A DNA stretch of 64,000 nucleotides from Cupriavidus consociatus (GTDB taxonomy: Bacteria > Pseudomonadota > Gammaproteobacteria > Burkholderiales > Burkholderiaceae). A program made the translations under genes and the position numbers. The notes below the pieces were generated by a model, which worked only from the letters and a program-made list of their open reading frames with translations, was not told the DNA's origin and made no database searches. The DNA lies in contig NZ_JAGIQA010000014.1 of the NCBI RefSeq assembly GCF_017814975.1, forward strand, positions 1 through 64,000, given 5' to 3'. Shown here one piece after another: positions 53,852 through 62,431 of this stretch (within the stretch, counting starts at the first letter, position 1; every line of letters starts with the position of its first letter).

Positions 53852-54145
53852 ATGTTGAAGCGATTCTCGGCCCTGTGGACGCTGGTACGCCGCGACGGGC
53901 GGCTGTTCTGGTATGCGCTGCGCCACCCGGATGCCCCGGCATGGCTGAAACCCGCGGCGATCGGGCTGTTGCTGTACGCGATTTCGCCGATCGACCTCGT
54001 GCCCGACGTGGTCGCGGGTCTCGGCATCATCGACGACGTGGTGCTGATCCCGCTGGCCGTCCACCTGATCCTGAAGCGCCTGCCGCCGCATATCCTGCGC
54101 CAGGCGCAGGCACGCGCCACCGCCACCACGGTCCGGCCGCACTGA
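53852..54145 (+). CDS. DUF1232 family membrane protein, YkvA-like (97 aa)
   Basis: The family signature is WLKPAAIGLLLYAISPIDLVPDVVAGLGIIDDVVLIPLAV, with hydrophobic helices around residues 33-45 and 55-70. It is a small inner-membrane protein of unknown function. AAGGAGG lies nine bases before ATG 53852. It is followed by a strong terminator and converges with qor. Confidence 0.85.
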   Translation: MLKRFSALWTLVRRDGRLFWYALRHPDAPAWLKPAAIGLLLYAISPIDLVPDVVAGLGIIDDVVLIPLAVHLILKRLPPHILRQAQARATATTVRPH

Positions 54146-54155
54146 GGCCGCCAAA

Positions 54156-54196
54156 GAAAAATCCCCGGGGCACTGAGTGTCCCGGGGATTTTTTTA
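54156..54196. terminator. Terminator between DUF1232 and qor genes
   Basis: AAAAATCCCCGGG and CCCGGGGATTTTT pair around GCACTGAGTGT. T and A runs flank both sides, so it can serve both convergent genes. Confidence 0.88.
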
Positions 54197-54215
54197 TACC
54201 TGCGCCGAACCGGAT

Positions 54216-55193
54216 TCAGCGCGGCAGCAGAATCGTCGAGCCGGTGGTCTTGCGCGCTTCCAGGTCGCGGTGCGCCTGCGCCACTTCCGACAGCGCATAG
54301 CGCTGGCGGATATCGACCTTGACCTTGCCCGTCGTGACCGCGTCGAACAGGTCGGCCACCATCGGCTCGAGCAGCTCGCGGTGCACCACGTAGGTCATCA
54401 GCGTCGGGCGCGTCAGCCGCAGCGAACCCTTGTTGCCCAGCACCGAGAGATCGAACGGCGGCACCGGGCCCGAGGCATTGCCGAAGCTCACCATGGTGCC
54501 GCGCGGCGCCAGGCAGTCGAGCGAGCCCTGGAAAGTGTCCTTGCCGATCGAGTCATAGACCGCCGGCACGCCCTTGCCGTTGGTGATTTCCTTGACGCGG
54601 TCCACGAACGACTCGCGCGTGTAGACGATGGTATGGGCGCAGCCGTTGGCGCGCGCCAGTTCGGCCTTCTCATCCGTGCCGACGGTGCCGATCACGGTCA
54701 CGCCCAGCGCCTTCAGCCACTGGCTGACGATCAGGCCCACACCGCCGGCAGCCGCGTGCAGCAGCACCGTGTCGCCCGGCTGCACCGGGTAGCTGTCGCG
54801 GATCAGGTATTGCGCGGTCAGGCCCTGCAGCATCATGGCCGCGGCGGTGTCGAACGGAATCGCGTCCGGCAACCGCACCACGATGTCGGCCGGCATCACG
54901 CGCACCTGCGCATACGCGCCGGTCGGACGGCCGGCATAGGCAACGCGGTCGCCCACGCTCACGTGGCCGACGCCCTCACCCACCGCCTCGACCACACCCG
55001 CGCCCTCCATGCCCAGGCCGCCGGGCAGCGGCTGCTTGTACAGGCCGGTGCGGAAGTAGACGTCGATGTAGTTCAGGCCCACCGCTTCATGGCGCACGCG
55101 CACCTGGCCGGGGCCGGGCTCGCCCACTTCCACATCGACCCACTGCATGACTTCGGGACCGCCGGTCTGCTCGATCCGGATGGCTTTGCTCAT
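54216..55193 (-). CDS. qor: Quinone oxidoreductase, zeta-crystallin type MDR (325 aa)
   Basis: An NADPH-dependent quinone reductase of the zinc-free medium-chain dehydrogenase family. The start MSKAIRIEQTGGPEVMQWVDV is typical of Qor, as are VGLNYIDVYFRTGLYKQPLPGGLGMEGAG and the nucleotide motif LLHAAAGGVGLIVSQWLKALG (about residues 147-167). No zinc ligands are present. It closes the minus-strand cluster EamA-SDR-mgsA-qor; spacing to mgsA is 42 bases. Confidence 0.93.
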   Translation of the reverse strand: MSKAIRIEQTGGPEVMQWVDVEVGEPGPGQVRVRHEAVGLNYIDVYFRTGLYKQPLPGGLGMEGAGVVEAVGEGVGHVSVGDRVAYAGRPTGAYAQVRVMPADIVVRLPDAIPFDTAAAMMLQGLTAQYLIRDSYPVQPGDTVLLHAAAGGVGLIVSQWLKALGVTVIGTVGTDEKAELARANGCAHTIVYTRESFVDRVKEITNGKGVPAVYDSIGKDTFQGSLDCLAPRGTMVSFGNASGPVPPFDLSVLGNKGSLRLTRPTLMTYVVHRELLEPMVADLFDAVTTGKVKVDIRQRYALSEVAQAHRDLEARKTTGSTILLPR

Positions 55194-55235
55194 CTGCGTC
55201 GCTCCTAGTTGTGGTGTTGCATCGATCGGGAGAAT

Positions 55236-55634
55236 TCAGCTTGCCTGCGTGCCATCCGCCTCATTGGCCAGGCCGGCAATCAGCAGCTCGGCAGTGGCGA
55301 CGTTGGTCGCGCATGGCACGTTGTGCACGTCGCACGCGCGCACCAGCGCGTTGATATCGGGTTCATGCGGCTGCGGCGTCATCGGGTCGCGCAGGAACAC
55401 CACGGCGCGCACGCGCCCTTCGGCCAGCTGCGCGCCGATCTGCAGGTCGCCGCCCCACGGTCCCGACAGCATGCGCGTCACTTCCAGTCCCACCTCGTCG
55501 ATCAGGCGGCCGCCGGTGGTGCCGGTGGCCAGCAGTTCGCACTGCGAAAGGAACGCGCGGTGGCGCGTGGCGAAGGCAACAATGTCGTCCTTCTTGTGGT
55601 CGTGGGCGATCAGCGCGATGCGAGGGCGTGTCAT
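55236..55634 (-). CDS. mgsA: Methylglyoxal synthase (132 aa)
   Basis: MgsA turns dihydroxyacetone phosphate into methylglyoxal and phosphate, a glycolytic bypass under phosphate stress. Conserved blocks are [17 protein letters not shown] (N-terminal), [28 protein letters not shown] with the catalytic Asp region and [20 protein letters not shown]. The length is slightly short but normal for the beta-proteobacterial form. Methylglyoxal is toxic, and the neighbouring SDR and qor may act on related carbonyl compounds, although that is inference. Confidence 0.93.
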   Translation of the reverse strand: MTRPRIALIAHDHKKDDIVAFATRHRAFLSQCELLATGTTGGRLIDEVGLEVTRMLSGPWGGDLQIGAQLAEGRVRAVVFLRDPMTPQPHEPDINALVRACDVHNVPCATNVATAELLIAGLANEADGTQAS

Positions 55635-55680
55635 CAGTAATTCCTGGTTGGGGTGGTGAGACTGCAGCAGGCTGTGGAAA

Positions 55681-56469
55681 TCAGAACGTGCCGGGGTAGG
55701 CGCCGCCGTCGATCAGCAGGTTCTGCCCGGTGATATAGGCGGCCTGGCGGCTGCACAGGAAAGCGCAGGCGGCGCCGAACTCGGCCGGCTCGCCGAAGCG
55801 GCGCGTCGGGTTCTGCGCGGCACGGCGCTGCGCCACTTCCTCGACACTCAGGCCGGCCTGCTTCGCGCCGCCTTCCATGGTCTTGCGCAGGCGATCGGTA
55901 TTGAACGGCCCGGGCAGCAGGTTGTTGATGGTCACGCCATGCTGCGCAACTTCGCGCGCCACGCCCGCGACAAAGCCGGTCAGGCCGGAGCGCGCGCCGT
56001 TGGACAGCCCCAGCACATCGATCGGTGCCTTGACCGCGCCGCTGGTGATATTGATGATGCGGCCCCACTTGCGCGCGATCATGCCGTCGACGGTGGCCTT
56101 GATCAGCTCGATCGGGGTCAGCATGTTGGCGTCGAGCGCGGCCAGCCAGTCGCTGCGCTCCCAGTCGCGGAAGTTGCCCGGCGGCGGGCCGCCGGCGTTG
56201 TTGACCAGGATGTCGAGGTCACCCAGCCTGGCGGCGGCGTCCAGCGCCGCCTTGCGTCCTGCGGGCGTGGTGATGTCGGTCGCCACCGCGATCACGCGGC
56301 GGCCATGGCGGGCGCGCAGGTCGGCGGCGGCCTTCTCCAGCGCCTCGGCGCCGCGCGCCACGATCACCACGTCAACGCCTTCCGCCGCGAGGGCATCGGC
56401 GCAGGCCAGGCCCAGGCCCTTGCTGGCGCCGCACACCAGCGCATGCTTGCCGCGCAGTCCCATGTCCAT
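55681..56469 (-). CDS. SDR family oxidoreductase with altered catalytic residues (262 aa)
   Basis: A short-chain dehydrogenase fold: NAD(P) motif [16 protein letters not shown] (about residues 10-25), [10 protein letters not shown] near 85, catalytic-Ser region NITSGAV and the C-terminal [17 protein letters not shown]. At the usual Tyr and Lys sites (13 and 17 residues after the Ser) there are Ser and Arg ([10 protein letters not shown]), so the canonical YxxxK pair is missing. This variant occurs in a known FabG-like subgroup, whose activity is uncertain. It lies 47 bases upstream of mgsA on the same strand. Confidence 0.85.
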   Translation of the reverse strand: MDMGLRGKHALVCGASKGLGLACADALAAEGVDVVIVARGAEALEKAAADLRARHGRRVIAVATDITTPAGRKAALDAAARLGDLDILVNNAGGPPPGNFRDWERSDWLAALDANMLTPIELIKATVDGMIARKWGRIINITSGAVKAPIDVLGLSNGARSGLTGFVAGVAREVAQHGVTINNLLPGPFNTDRLRKTMEGGAKQAGLSVEEVAQRRAAQNPTRRFGEPAEFGAACAFLCSRQAAYITGQNLLIDGGAYPGTF

Positions 56470-56523
56470 GTGTTTCTCCTTTGTCTGTTGTCCTGGTACG
56501 GCCGGGAGCGTCCGGCCGGTGCA

Positions 56524-57450
56524 TCAATTTCTCTTTGCCGAGAGCAGGTACATGCCGCCCAGCACCAGCGCGCCGCCGGCCAGCTGCACGCCGCTGACCG
56601 GTTCGCCCAGCAGCCAGTAGCCGAGCAGCAGCGTCGATACCGGGCCGATCATGCCGGCCTGCGAGGCCAGCGGCGCACCGATGCGCGCCACCGCCACCAT
56701 GGTCATCGACACCGGCAGCACCGTGCAGAACACCGCATTGACGAGTGACAGCCACATCACCGGCGCCGGCTGCGCCAGCTCGGCCACGGGCCGGCCCAGC
56801 GCCACGTACTGGATCACGCAGCAGGCGGTGGACACGCACATCGCATAAGCCACCAGCCGCAGCGAGCCGATGCGCCGCACCAGCTCGCCGCTCAGGATAA
56901 GGTAGACAGCGTACGTCATGGCACTGCCCAGGACCAGCGCGCCGCCCAGCCACACCTGGCTGCCGCTGACGTCGAGGTCATGGGCGAAGACCAGCACGAT
57001 GCCGGCATACGCCAGCAGCAGCGACAGCCACTGGCGCGAACGGATCGGCCGCCGGAACACCAGCGCGGTGGCCAGCAGCACGAACGACGGTGTCAGGAAC
57101 AGGATCAGCCGCTCCAGCCCGGCGGTGATGTATTGCAGGCCGATGAAATCGAGGAAGCTGGAGAGGTAGTAGCCGATAAAGCCGAGGAACACCACGCGCC
57201 CGCGGTCCACCCACGACAGCGATGCCAGCCGGCGCGACTGCCACCAGCCGATCGCCATGAACAGCGGCACGGCGAACAGCATGCGCAGCGTCAGCACCAT
57301 CACGGCATCGACGTTGTAGCGGTACATCAGCTTGGCAACGATCGCCTTGGCGGAGAACAGCACCGCGCCGACGGCGGCGATGGCAAGCCCCGCGCGCTGC
57401 GGCGACGGCAGCGCGGCAGGCGCGGCGAGGGACTTCTGGGAGGCGGACAC
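56524..57450 (-). CDS. EamA-family (DMT) transporter (about 308 aa, start uncertain)
   Basis: Ten predicted hydrophobic helices in two EamA repeats: AIAAVGAVLFSAKAIVAKLMY (helix 1) and, in the second half, WLGGALVLGSAMTYAVYLI and MIGPVSTLLLGYWLLGEP (the characteristic P-x-E-like end). These are drug/metabolite exporters with unpredictable substrates. The start is uncertain: GTG 57450 begins at a short cytosolic lead, while ATG 57549 adds 33 Arg-rich residues; neither has a good Shine-Dalgarno. It is the first gene of the cluster with the SDR, mgsA and qor. Confidence 0.8.
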   Translation of the reverse strand: MSASQKSLAAPAALPSPQRAGLAIAAVGAVLFSAKAIVAKLMYRYNVDAVMVLTLRMLFAVPLFMAIGWWQSRRLASLSWVDRGRVVFLGFIGYYLSSFLDFIGLQYITAGLERLILFLTPSFVLLATALVFRRPIRSRQWLSLLLAYAGIVLVFAHDLDVSGSQVWLGGALVLGSAMTYAVYLILSGELVRRIGSLRLVAYAMCVSTACCVIQYVALGRPVAELAQPAPVMWLSLVNAVFCTVLPVSMTMVAVARIGAPLASQAGMIGPVSTLLLGYWLLGEPVSGVQLAGGALVLGGMYLLSAKRN

Positions 57451-57657
57451 GGGAATACGTGGATAGCGGGCCGCAGGGCCGGTGCACACCGGCCCTGCGC
57501 GGCCCCGCGAAGCGACCCGACGATTGTATTCGAAAAGACGCAACCGCATCGGCGGCCGCCCCGGCCTGCCGCGCGTACTGCCGATCCCCTACAATGGCCG
57601 CGCGCCGCCTGCGTCACGGCCGGCGCCACAATAACAACCCCCAGGAGACTTCTCGCC

Positions 57658-58662
57658 ATGCCAACCCATCCCGCACACGCCGGCCGCCGCGCGCTGCTGC
57701 TCGCTGCCATGACTGGCGCCAGCGCGCTCGCCGCCAGCTTCGGTGCCGCCGCCGCACCCGGCGACGGCTATCCGTCCCGTCCGATCCGCTTTGTCGTGCC
57801 CTACGCCGCCGGCGGCACCACCGACCTGGTGGCGCGCACGGTCGGCCAGCGCGTGGGCGAGAAGCTCGGGCAGCCGGTGGTCATCGAGAACCGCCCCGGC
57901 GCCGGCGGCAACGTCGGCATGGACGCCGTGGCCAAGGCCGCGCCGGACGGCTACACCATCGGCTTCGGCGCGATCTCCACCAATGCCCTCAACCCGCATA
58001 TCTACAAGCAGGTGCCGTTCGACCCGCGCAAGGACTTCACCGCGATCAGCCTGCTCGGCACCTCGACCATCGTGCTGGAGGTCAGCCCGGCGCTGCCGGT
58101 GAAGACCGTCAAGGAACTGGTGGCCTACGCCAGGGCCAATCCCGGGCTGACCTATGCAACCGCCGGCACCGGCACCTCGATGCACCTGGCGGGCGCGATG
58201 TTCGCGCAGATGACGCAGACCAGCCTGACGCACGCGCCGTACAAGGGCAGCAGTCCGGCCATCAACGACATGCTGGGCGGCCATATCAGCGTGATGTTCG
58301 ACAACCTGCCGGCATCGCTGCCGCATATCCAGGCGGGCAAGCTGCGCGCACTGGCGGTTGCCGGCAAGCAGCGCGCGCCGTCCCTGCCCGACGTGCCGAC
58401 GCTGGCCGAGGCGGGCTTGCAAGGCTATGCGGTCGAGCCATGGTTCGGGGTCTATGGCCCGGCCAACCTGCCGGTACCGGTGGTGCAGGCGCTGAACAGC
58501 GCCTTCGTCGAGGCGCTGGCACGTGCCGATGTGCGCGAGAAGCTGGTGCAGGCGGGCTTCAATCCCAAGGGATCCAGCGCGGCTGAGCTGCAGGCGCTGA
58601 CGCAGTCGGAATACGAGCGCTTCGGCAAGGTGGCGAAGACCGCGGGGATCACCGTCGAGTAG
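57658..58662 (+). CDS. Bug-type (TctC) tripartite tricarboxylate transporter solute-binding protein (334 aa)
   Basis: A periplasmic binding protein with signal peptide (residues 1-33, ending GAAAA). The Bug family starts with PSRPIRFVVPYAAGGTTDLVART, and PDGYTIGFGAISTNALNPHIY and HAPYKGSSPAINDMLGGHISVMFDNLPASLPHI are the typical ligand-site and hinge blocks. AGGAG precedes ATG 57658. No TctA/TctB membrane genes are adjacent, so it may be an orphan binding protein, as most Bug proteins are. Its place beside nic-type genes suggests a nicotinate or related carboxylate ligand, by position only. Confidence 0.9.
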   Translation: MPTHPAHAGRRALLLAAMTGASALAASFGAAAAPGDGYPSRPIRFVVPYAAGGTTDLVARTVGQRVGEKLGQPVVIENRPGAGGNVGMDAVAKAAPDGYTIGFGAISTNALNPHIYKQVPFDPRKDFTAISLLGTSTIVLEVSPALPVKTVKELVAYARANPGLTYATAGTGTSMHLAGAMFAQMTQTSLTHAPYKGSSPAINDMLGGHISVMFDNLPASLPHIQAGKLRALAVAGKQRAPSLPDVPTLAEAGLQGYAVEPWFGVYGPANLPVPVVQALNSAFVEALARADVREKLVQAGFNPKGSSAAELQALTQSEYERFGKVAKTAGITVE

Positions 58663-58724
58663 GCAACGGACGCGCAAGCAGCGGATATACTCGGGGCACG
58701 CTCATCCAATGCATCACGATCGAC

Positions 58725-59213
58725 GTGCCCAACCCCTCCGCATCTACCGCATCGTCAGCAGACCAGACCGCCCCCGACTACGATTTCACCGAGCAGGTGG
58801 GCCACCTGCTGCGGCGCGCGTACCAGCGCCACGTGGCGATCTTCCAGCAGACCATCCCGGATTCGCAGCTCACCGCGGCGCAGTTCGTGGTGCTGTGCGC
58901 GGTCAGGGACCGGCAGCCGTGTTCGCTGAACGAAGTGGTGCGCGCCACGGCGATCGACCAGGCGACGGTGCGTGGCATCATCGAGCGGCTGAAGGCGCGC
59001 AAGCTGATTGCGGTGTCGCATGACCCGAACGACCGGCGCAAGGTGGTCGTGACGGTGACGCCCGGGGGATTGGCGCTGATCGATGAGACGGTGCCGTTTG
59101 CGAAGCAGATCTCGGAGCAGACGTTTGGCAGCCTGAATCCGGCGGAGCGGGTGGCGGTGACTTACCTGCTGCGGAAGATGAGCGAGATCGATGAGGGGAA
59201 TGGGGGCGCGTGA
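58725..59213 (+). CDS. MarR family regulator, NicR-like by context (162 aa, GTG start)
   Basis: A winged-helix MarR protein: helices with QVGHLLRRAYQRHVAIFQQ, the recognition helix region LNEVVRATAIDQATVRGIIERLKARKL, and the wing DPNDRRKVVVTVTPGG. In Pseudomonas putida the nic cluster is controlled by a MarR-type repressor (NicR). Location between a Bug protein and a molybdenum hydroxylase gene fits that, but the target is unproven. GTG 58725 begins PNPSASTASS. It may be co-transcribed with the Bug gene, 62 bases upstream. Confidence 0.85.
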   Translation: MPNPSASTASSADQTAPDYDFTEQVGHLLRRAYQRHVAIFQQTIPDSQLTAAQFVVLCAVRDRQPCSLNEVVRATAIDQATVRGIIERLKARKLIAVSHDPNDRRKVVVTVTPGGLALIDETVPFAKQISEQTFGSLNPAERVAVTYLLRKMSEIDEGNGGA

Positions 59214-59245
59214 GCTTGACTGAGGGTCAAGCATGCTGCCGGTCT

Positions 59246-59277
59246 GCTCCCCTCTCCTGCAAGCGGGAGAGGGGAGC
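59246..59277. repeat. Palindromic repeat, single hairpin
   Basis: GCTCCCCTCTCCTGC and GCGGGAGAGGGGAGC pair around AA; this is one arm of the module seen at 48255 and 53560. It lies between the convergent MarR and molybdo-subunit genes and could act as a terminator. Confidence 0.8.
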
Positions 59278-59300
59278 CAGACAGCGGTATGCTGAGGCCC

Positions 59301-61571
59301 TCAGCCCCGCAACGCCGCCAACACCGTCTCCGGCACGAACGGCGGCCGCCGCAGCCTCACTCCGAGCGCATCGAACAACGCATTGGCAATCGCCGGCGCC
59401 CCCGGCAGCGATGCCGACTCCCCTGCCCCCATCGGCGGCTCTTCCTGCCGCGGCATCAGCACCACCTCGATCGGCGGGATTTCCGGGAACGTCAGCAACG
59501 GATAGCTGCCCCACTCGCGGCTGGCAACACCGTCGGCGTCGAATCGCACCTGCTCCTTCAACACGCGGCTCAAGGCCTGCACCACGTTGCCGTGGATCTG
59601 GTGGCGCACGCCATCCGGGTTGACCATCATGCCGGTATCCTGCCCGACCACCAGTTTCTCCACGGCGATGCGGCCCGTTGCCGCTTCCACGGCCACATCG
59701 ACCACCCATGCCGCCCATGCCGCGCCGAATCCCGGGAAGCGGCTGTGGATATAGCGCGCATAGGCAACACCGCGCCCGCGCAGCATGCCGTCGTCGCCAG
59801 CGTTGCCGCGCGAACCCTGCGCGCCGCGCTGCCAGCCCGCCGCGTCGGCCACCGCGCGCAGCAGTTCGGCGGCGCGCGTGTCGGGCAAATGACGCAGCCG
59901 GAAATCGATCGGATCGACTCCGGCTTCGGCGGCCAGTTCATCGATCACGCATTCATGCGCGAACGAATTCGGCAGCGCCGATACGCCCCGCAACCATGAC
60001 GCGCGCACGATGGCGGGCGTATCGTCGCAGCCGATGCGGCGCGCGCGGTAGTCATACGGCGGCACCGCGGTGCGGTCGCCCATCTCCAGCGTGCGCGGCG
60101 CGTTGGGAACGATGCCGGCGAGCACCAGCGCCAGTGTCGGCGCATCGTTGGACGGATAGCGGCTGGTGAAGTCATAGCCAAGCAGTTCGCCGTCGGCGCC
60201 CAGCGTTGCGCTGACGTCCATCAGCTGGGCCGCGCCCTTGGGTTCCCACAGGTGTTCCTGCTCGCGCGACAGCTGCACGCGCACCGGATGGCCGACGGCA
60301 CGCGACAGCAGCGCGGCATCGGCGCAGACATCGTCCGCGCAATTGCGGCCGTAGCAGCCGGCGGCTTCCATGCGCACGATCTCGATGCTGTCCTCGCCCA
60401 GCCCGCACAGGCGAGCCAGGTCGATGCGCAATACGTGCGGGTTCTGTGTGCCCGACCATACCGTCAGCCCATCCTCATGCCAGTCAGCGACCGCGCACGA
60501 CGGACCGATCGAGCCATGCATCTGGTATGGCCAGACGTAATGGCGTTCCAGCGTCTTGCCGGCCCCGGCCGCGGGCAATTCGCCGTCGTTCAGCAGTTCG
60601 CGCCGCGTCGCCGGGTTGGCGCGCAGCGCGGGTTCAGGGTCTGCGAGCGACGGCATCGGCGGCACGGGCTTCCACTGCACCCGCAGCTTGCGCGCGGCAA
60701 GCACCGCATGCTCTTCGCGCTCGGCCACCACGCCGACGAAGTCGCCCTGCACCACCACATCGACCAGTCCCGGCACATCGCGCACCGATTCGCGGTCGAC
60801 CGCGAGCAGGCTGTTGCCGACGAAGTCGCCGCTGTCGCGCCCGGCGTAAGGCGGCCGCACCACGCGCCCATGCAGCATGCCGGGGACGCGCACGTCATGG
60901 ACGAAAGTCAGAACGCCGCGTGCCTTGCCGGGGATATCGACGCGGCCCGCGGAGCGGCCGACGATGCGGTAGGACTCGACCGGCTTGATCGGCACATCGT
61001 CGGCCAGCGGCAGTGCCACATGCCCGCCCTGCACCAGCGTGCCGTAGCCGATGGCGGCGTCGGACCCGCGCACGCGGAACTCTCCATCCTGCGCTTCGAG
61101 CTGGTCGGGCGCCACGCCAAGCTGCTGTGCCGCACGCGCCAGCAGCCATGCGCGCGCCTGCGCCGCGGCACGGCGCAGCGGGATGGCGGAAATCTGGATC
61201 GATGCGCTGGCGATGGTCGGCCCCTGGTTGGGGGTGGCTTCGGTATGGCCCAGCACCATGCGCACCTGCGACAGCGGCACGTCGAGTTCTTCCGCCACGA
61301 TCTGCGCCAGCGCCGTGCGGATGCCGGTGCCCAGGTCGACATGGCCGTTGAAGGCCAGCACCTCGCCACTGTCGCGCACGGCGATGAAGATATCGGGCAG
61401 CGCCGGCACGTAATCCGACGCGGCGCCGGGCTGGCCGGGCGCAGGACGCGCCGCCGCCTGTGGCGCGCGCGTGACCAGCAGCACGCCGGTGGCCTGCAGC
61501 AGCGCCAGCCGCAGTGCGCGCGGCGTGGCCGGATCGGCCTGTGCCACGGGTTGCAGGGTCGTTGCCGTCAT
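59301..61571 (-). CDS. Molybdenum hydroxylase large subunit, NicB/IorB-like (756 aa)
   Basis: A xanthine dehydrogenase-family molybdopterin-binding subunit that hydroxylates N-heterocycles. Landmarks are the N-terminal PDIFIAVRDSGEVLAFNGHVDLGTGIRTAL (molybdopterin contact), GTQNPHVLRIDLARLCG, EAAGCYGRNCADDVCADA, and the catalytic Glu block MGAGESASLPGAPAIANA near residue 715. The size (756 aa) is like isoquinoline 1-oxidoreductase beta rather than the longer P. putida NicB with cytochrome domains. No [2Fe-2S] small subunit, FAD subunit or maturation gene is adjacent. It is divergent from a TetR gene. Substrate is probably nicotinate or a derivative, by context only. Confidence 0.85.
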   Translation of the reverse strand: MTATTLQPVAQADPATPRALRLALLQATGVLLVTRAPQAAARPAPGQPGAASDYVPALPDIFIAVRDSGEVLAFNGHVDLGTGIRTALAQIVAEELDVPLSQVRMVLGHTEATPNQGPTIASASIQISAIPLRRAAAQARAWLLARAAQQLGVAPDQLEAQDGEFRVRGSDAAIGYGTLVQGGHVALPLADDVPIKPVESYRIVGRSAGRVDIPGKARGVLTFVHDVRVPGMLHGRVVRPPYAGRDSGDFVGNSLLAVDRESVRDVPGLVDVVVQGDFVGVVAEREEHAVLAARKLRVQWKPVPPMPSLADPEPALRANPATRRELLNDGELPAAGAGKTLERHYVWPYQMHGSIGPSCAVADWHEDGLTVWSGTQNPHVLRIDLARLCGLGEDSIEIVRMEAAGCYGRNCADDVCADAALLSRAVGHPVRVQLSREQEHLWEPKGAAQLMDVSATLGADGELLGYDFTSRYPSNDAPTLALVLAGIVPNAPRTLEMGDRTAVPPYDYRARRIGCDDTPAIVRASWLRGVSALPNSFAHECVIDELAAEAGVDPIDFRLRHLPDTRAAELLRAVADAAGWQRGAQGSRGNAGDDGMLRGRGVAYARYIHSRFPGFGAAWAAWVVDVAVEAATGRIAVEKLVVGQDTGMMVNPDGVRHQIHGNVVQALSRVLKEQVRFDADGVASREWGSYPLLTFPEIPPIEVVLMPRQEEPPMGAGESASLPGAPAIANALFDALGVRLRRPPFVPETVLAALRG

Positions 61572-61641
61572 CGTCTTCCATTCTCCTTCAACGGGGCGCC
61601 GTTATACTGCCAGCCAACAGAGTCAGAGCCACCCAACGATC

Positions 61642-62409
61642 ATGACGAACACCACCGCGGCGAAACCTGCCGCCAAGCGGGCTGCAAAGCGGGCTGCCCC
61701 AGGCACCCGGGCCAGGCAGGCGCAGGACAGCCGCGACCGCATCCTCAAGGCTGCGATCAAGGTCTTCGCCCAGCGCGGCTACGACGGTGGCCGCATCGAA
61801 CGCATTTCGTCGCTGGCCAAGACCTATGACCGGATGATCTACTACTACTTCGGCAGCAAGGAAAAGCTGTTCGTCGAAGTGCTGGAGACCATCTACCTGC
61901 AGCTCAACGAAGCCGAGCAGCAGCTCGAGCACGAACTCGACGCCGCCGATCCCGTGCGCGCGCTGTCGCAGCTGATCGACTTCATCTGGCAGTACTACCT
62001 CGACCACCCCGAGTTCGTCGCAATCCTGTCCAGCGAGAACATGAGCCAGGGCAAGCACGCCAAGAAATCGGTCCGGCTCAAGGAAATCTCCAGCTACGCG
62101 CTGTCGGTGCTCGACGGGATCCTCACGCGCGGCAAGTCCGCCGGGCTGTTCCGTCCCGAGATCGGCGCCCGCGATGTCTACATGGTGATCGCTTCGCTCG
62201 GCTACTTCTACAACTCCAACCATCATACGCTCGGCGCCTTCCTGGGCGAGGCCATGATGAGCCCTCCCGCCCTGGCGCACTGGCGCGATGTGATCCAGCA
62301 GACAGTGCTGCGCACCGTGACGGTGCCCGGCGCCGTGCCGGAAGCCAGCGTGCCGCCGGCTACGCCGGCGCGCAAGACCGCGCGCAACAGGCGGGTAGCC
62401 GCAGGCTGA
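61642..62409 (+). CDS. TetR family regulator, NicS-like by context (255 aa)
   Basis: The N-terminal 35 residues are a basic Ala/Lys/Arg-rich low-complexity tail (AAKPAAKRAAKRAAP). The TetR helix-turn-helix follows: DRILKAAIKVFAQRGYDGGRIERISSLAKTYDRMIYYYFGSKEKLF. The C-terminal ligand domain includes FIWQYYLDHPEFVAILSSENMSQGKHAKKS. Its architecture resembles NicS/RutR-like repressors. It is divergent from the molybdo-subunit gene (70-base gap, likely operator) and convergent with nicF. Confidence 0.87.
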   Translation: MTNTTAAKPAAKRAAKRAAPGTRARQAQDSRDRILKAAIKVFAQRGYDGGRIERISSLAKTYDRMIYYYFGSKEKLFVEVLETIYLQLNEAEQQLEHELDAADPVRALSQLIDFIWQYYLDHPEFVAILSSENMSQGKHAKKSVRLKEISSYALSVLDGILTRGKSAGLFRPEIGARDVYMVIASLGYFYNSNHHTLGAFLGEAMMSPPALAHWRDVIQQTVLRTVTVPGAVPEASVPPATPARKTARNRRVAAG

Positions 62410-62431
62410 GAGGCAGCACCGGGCGCCACAC

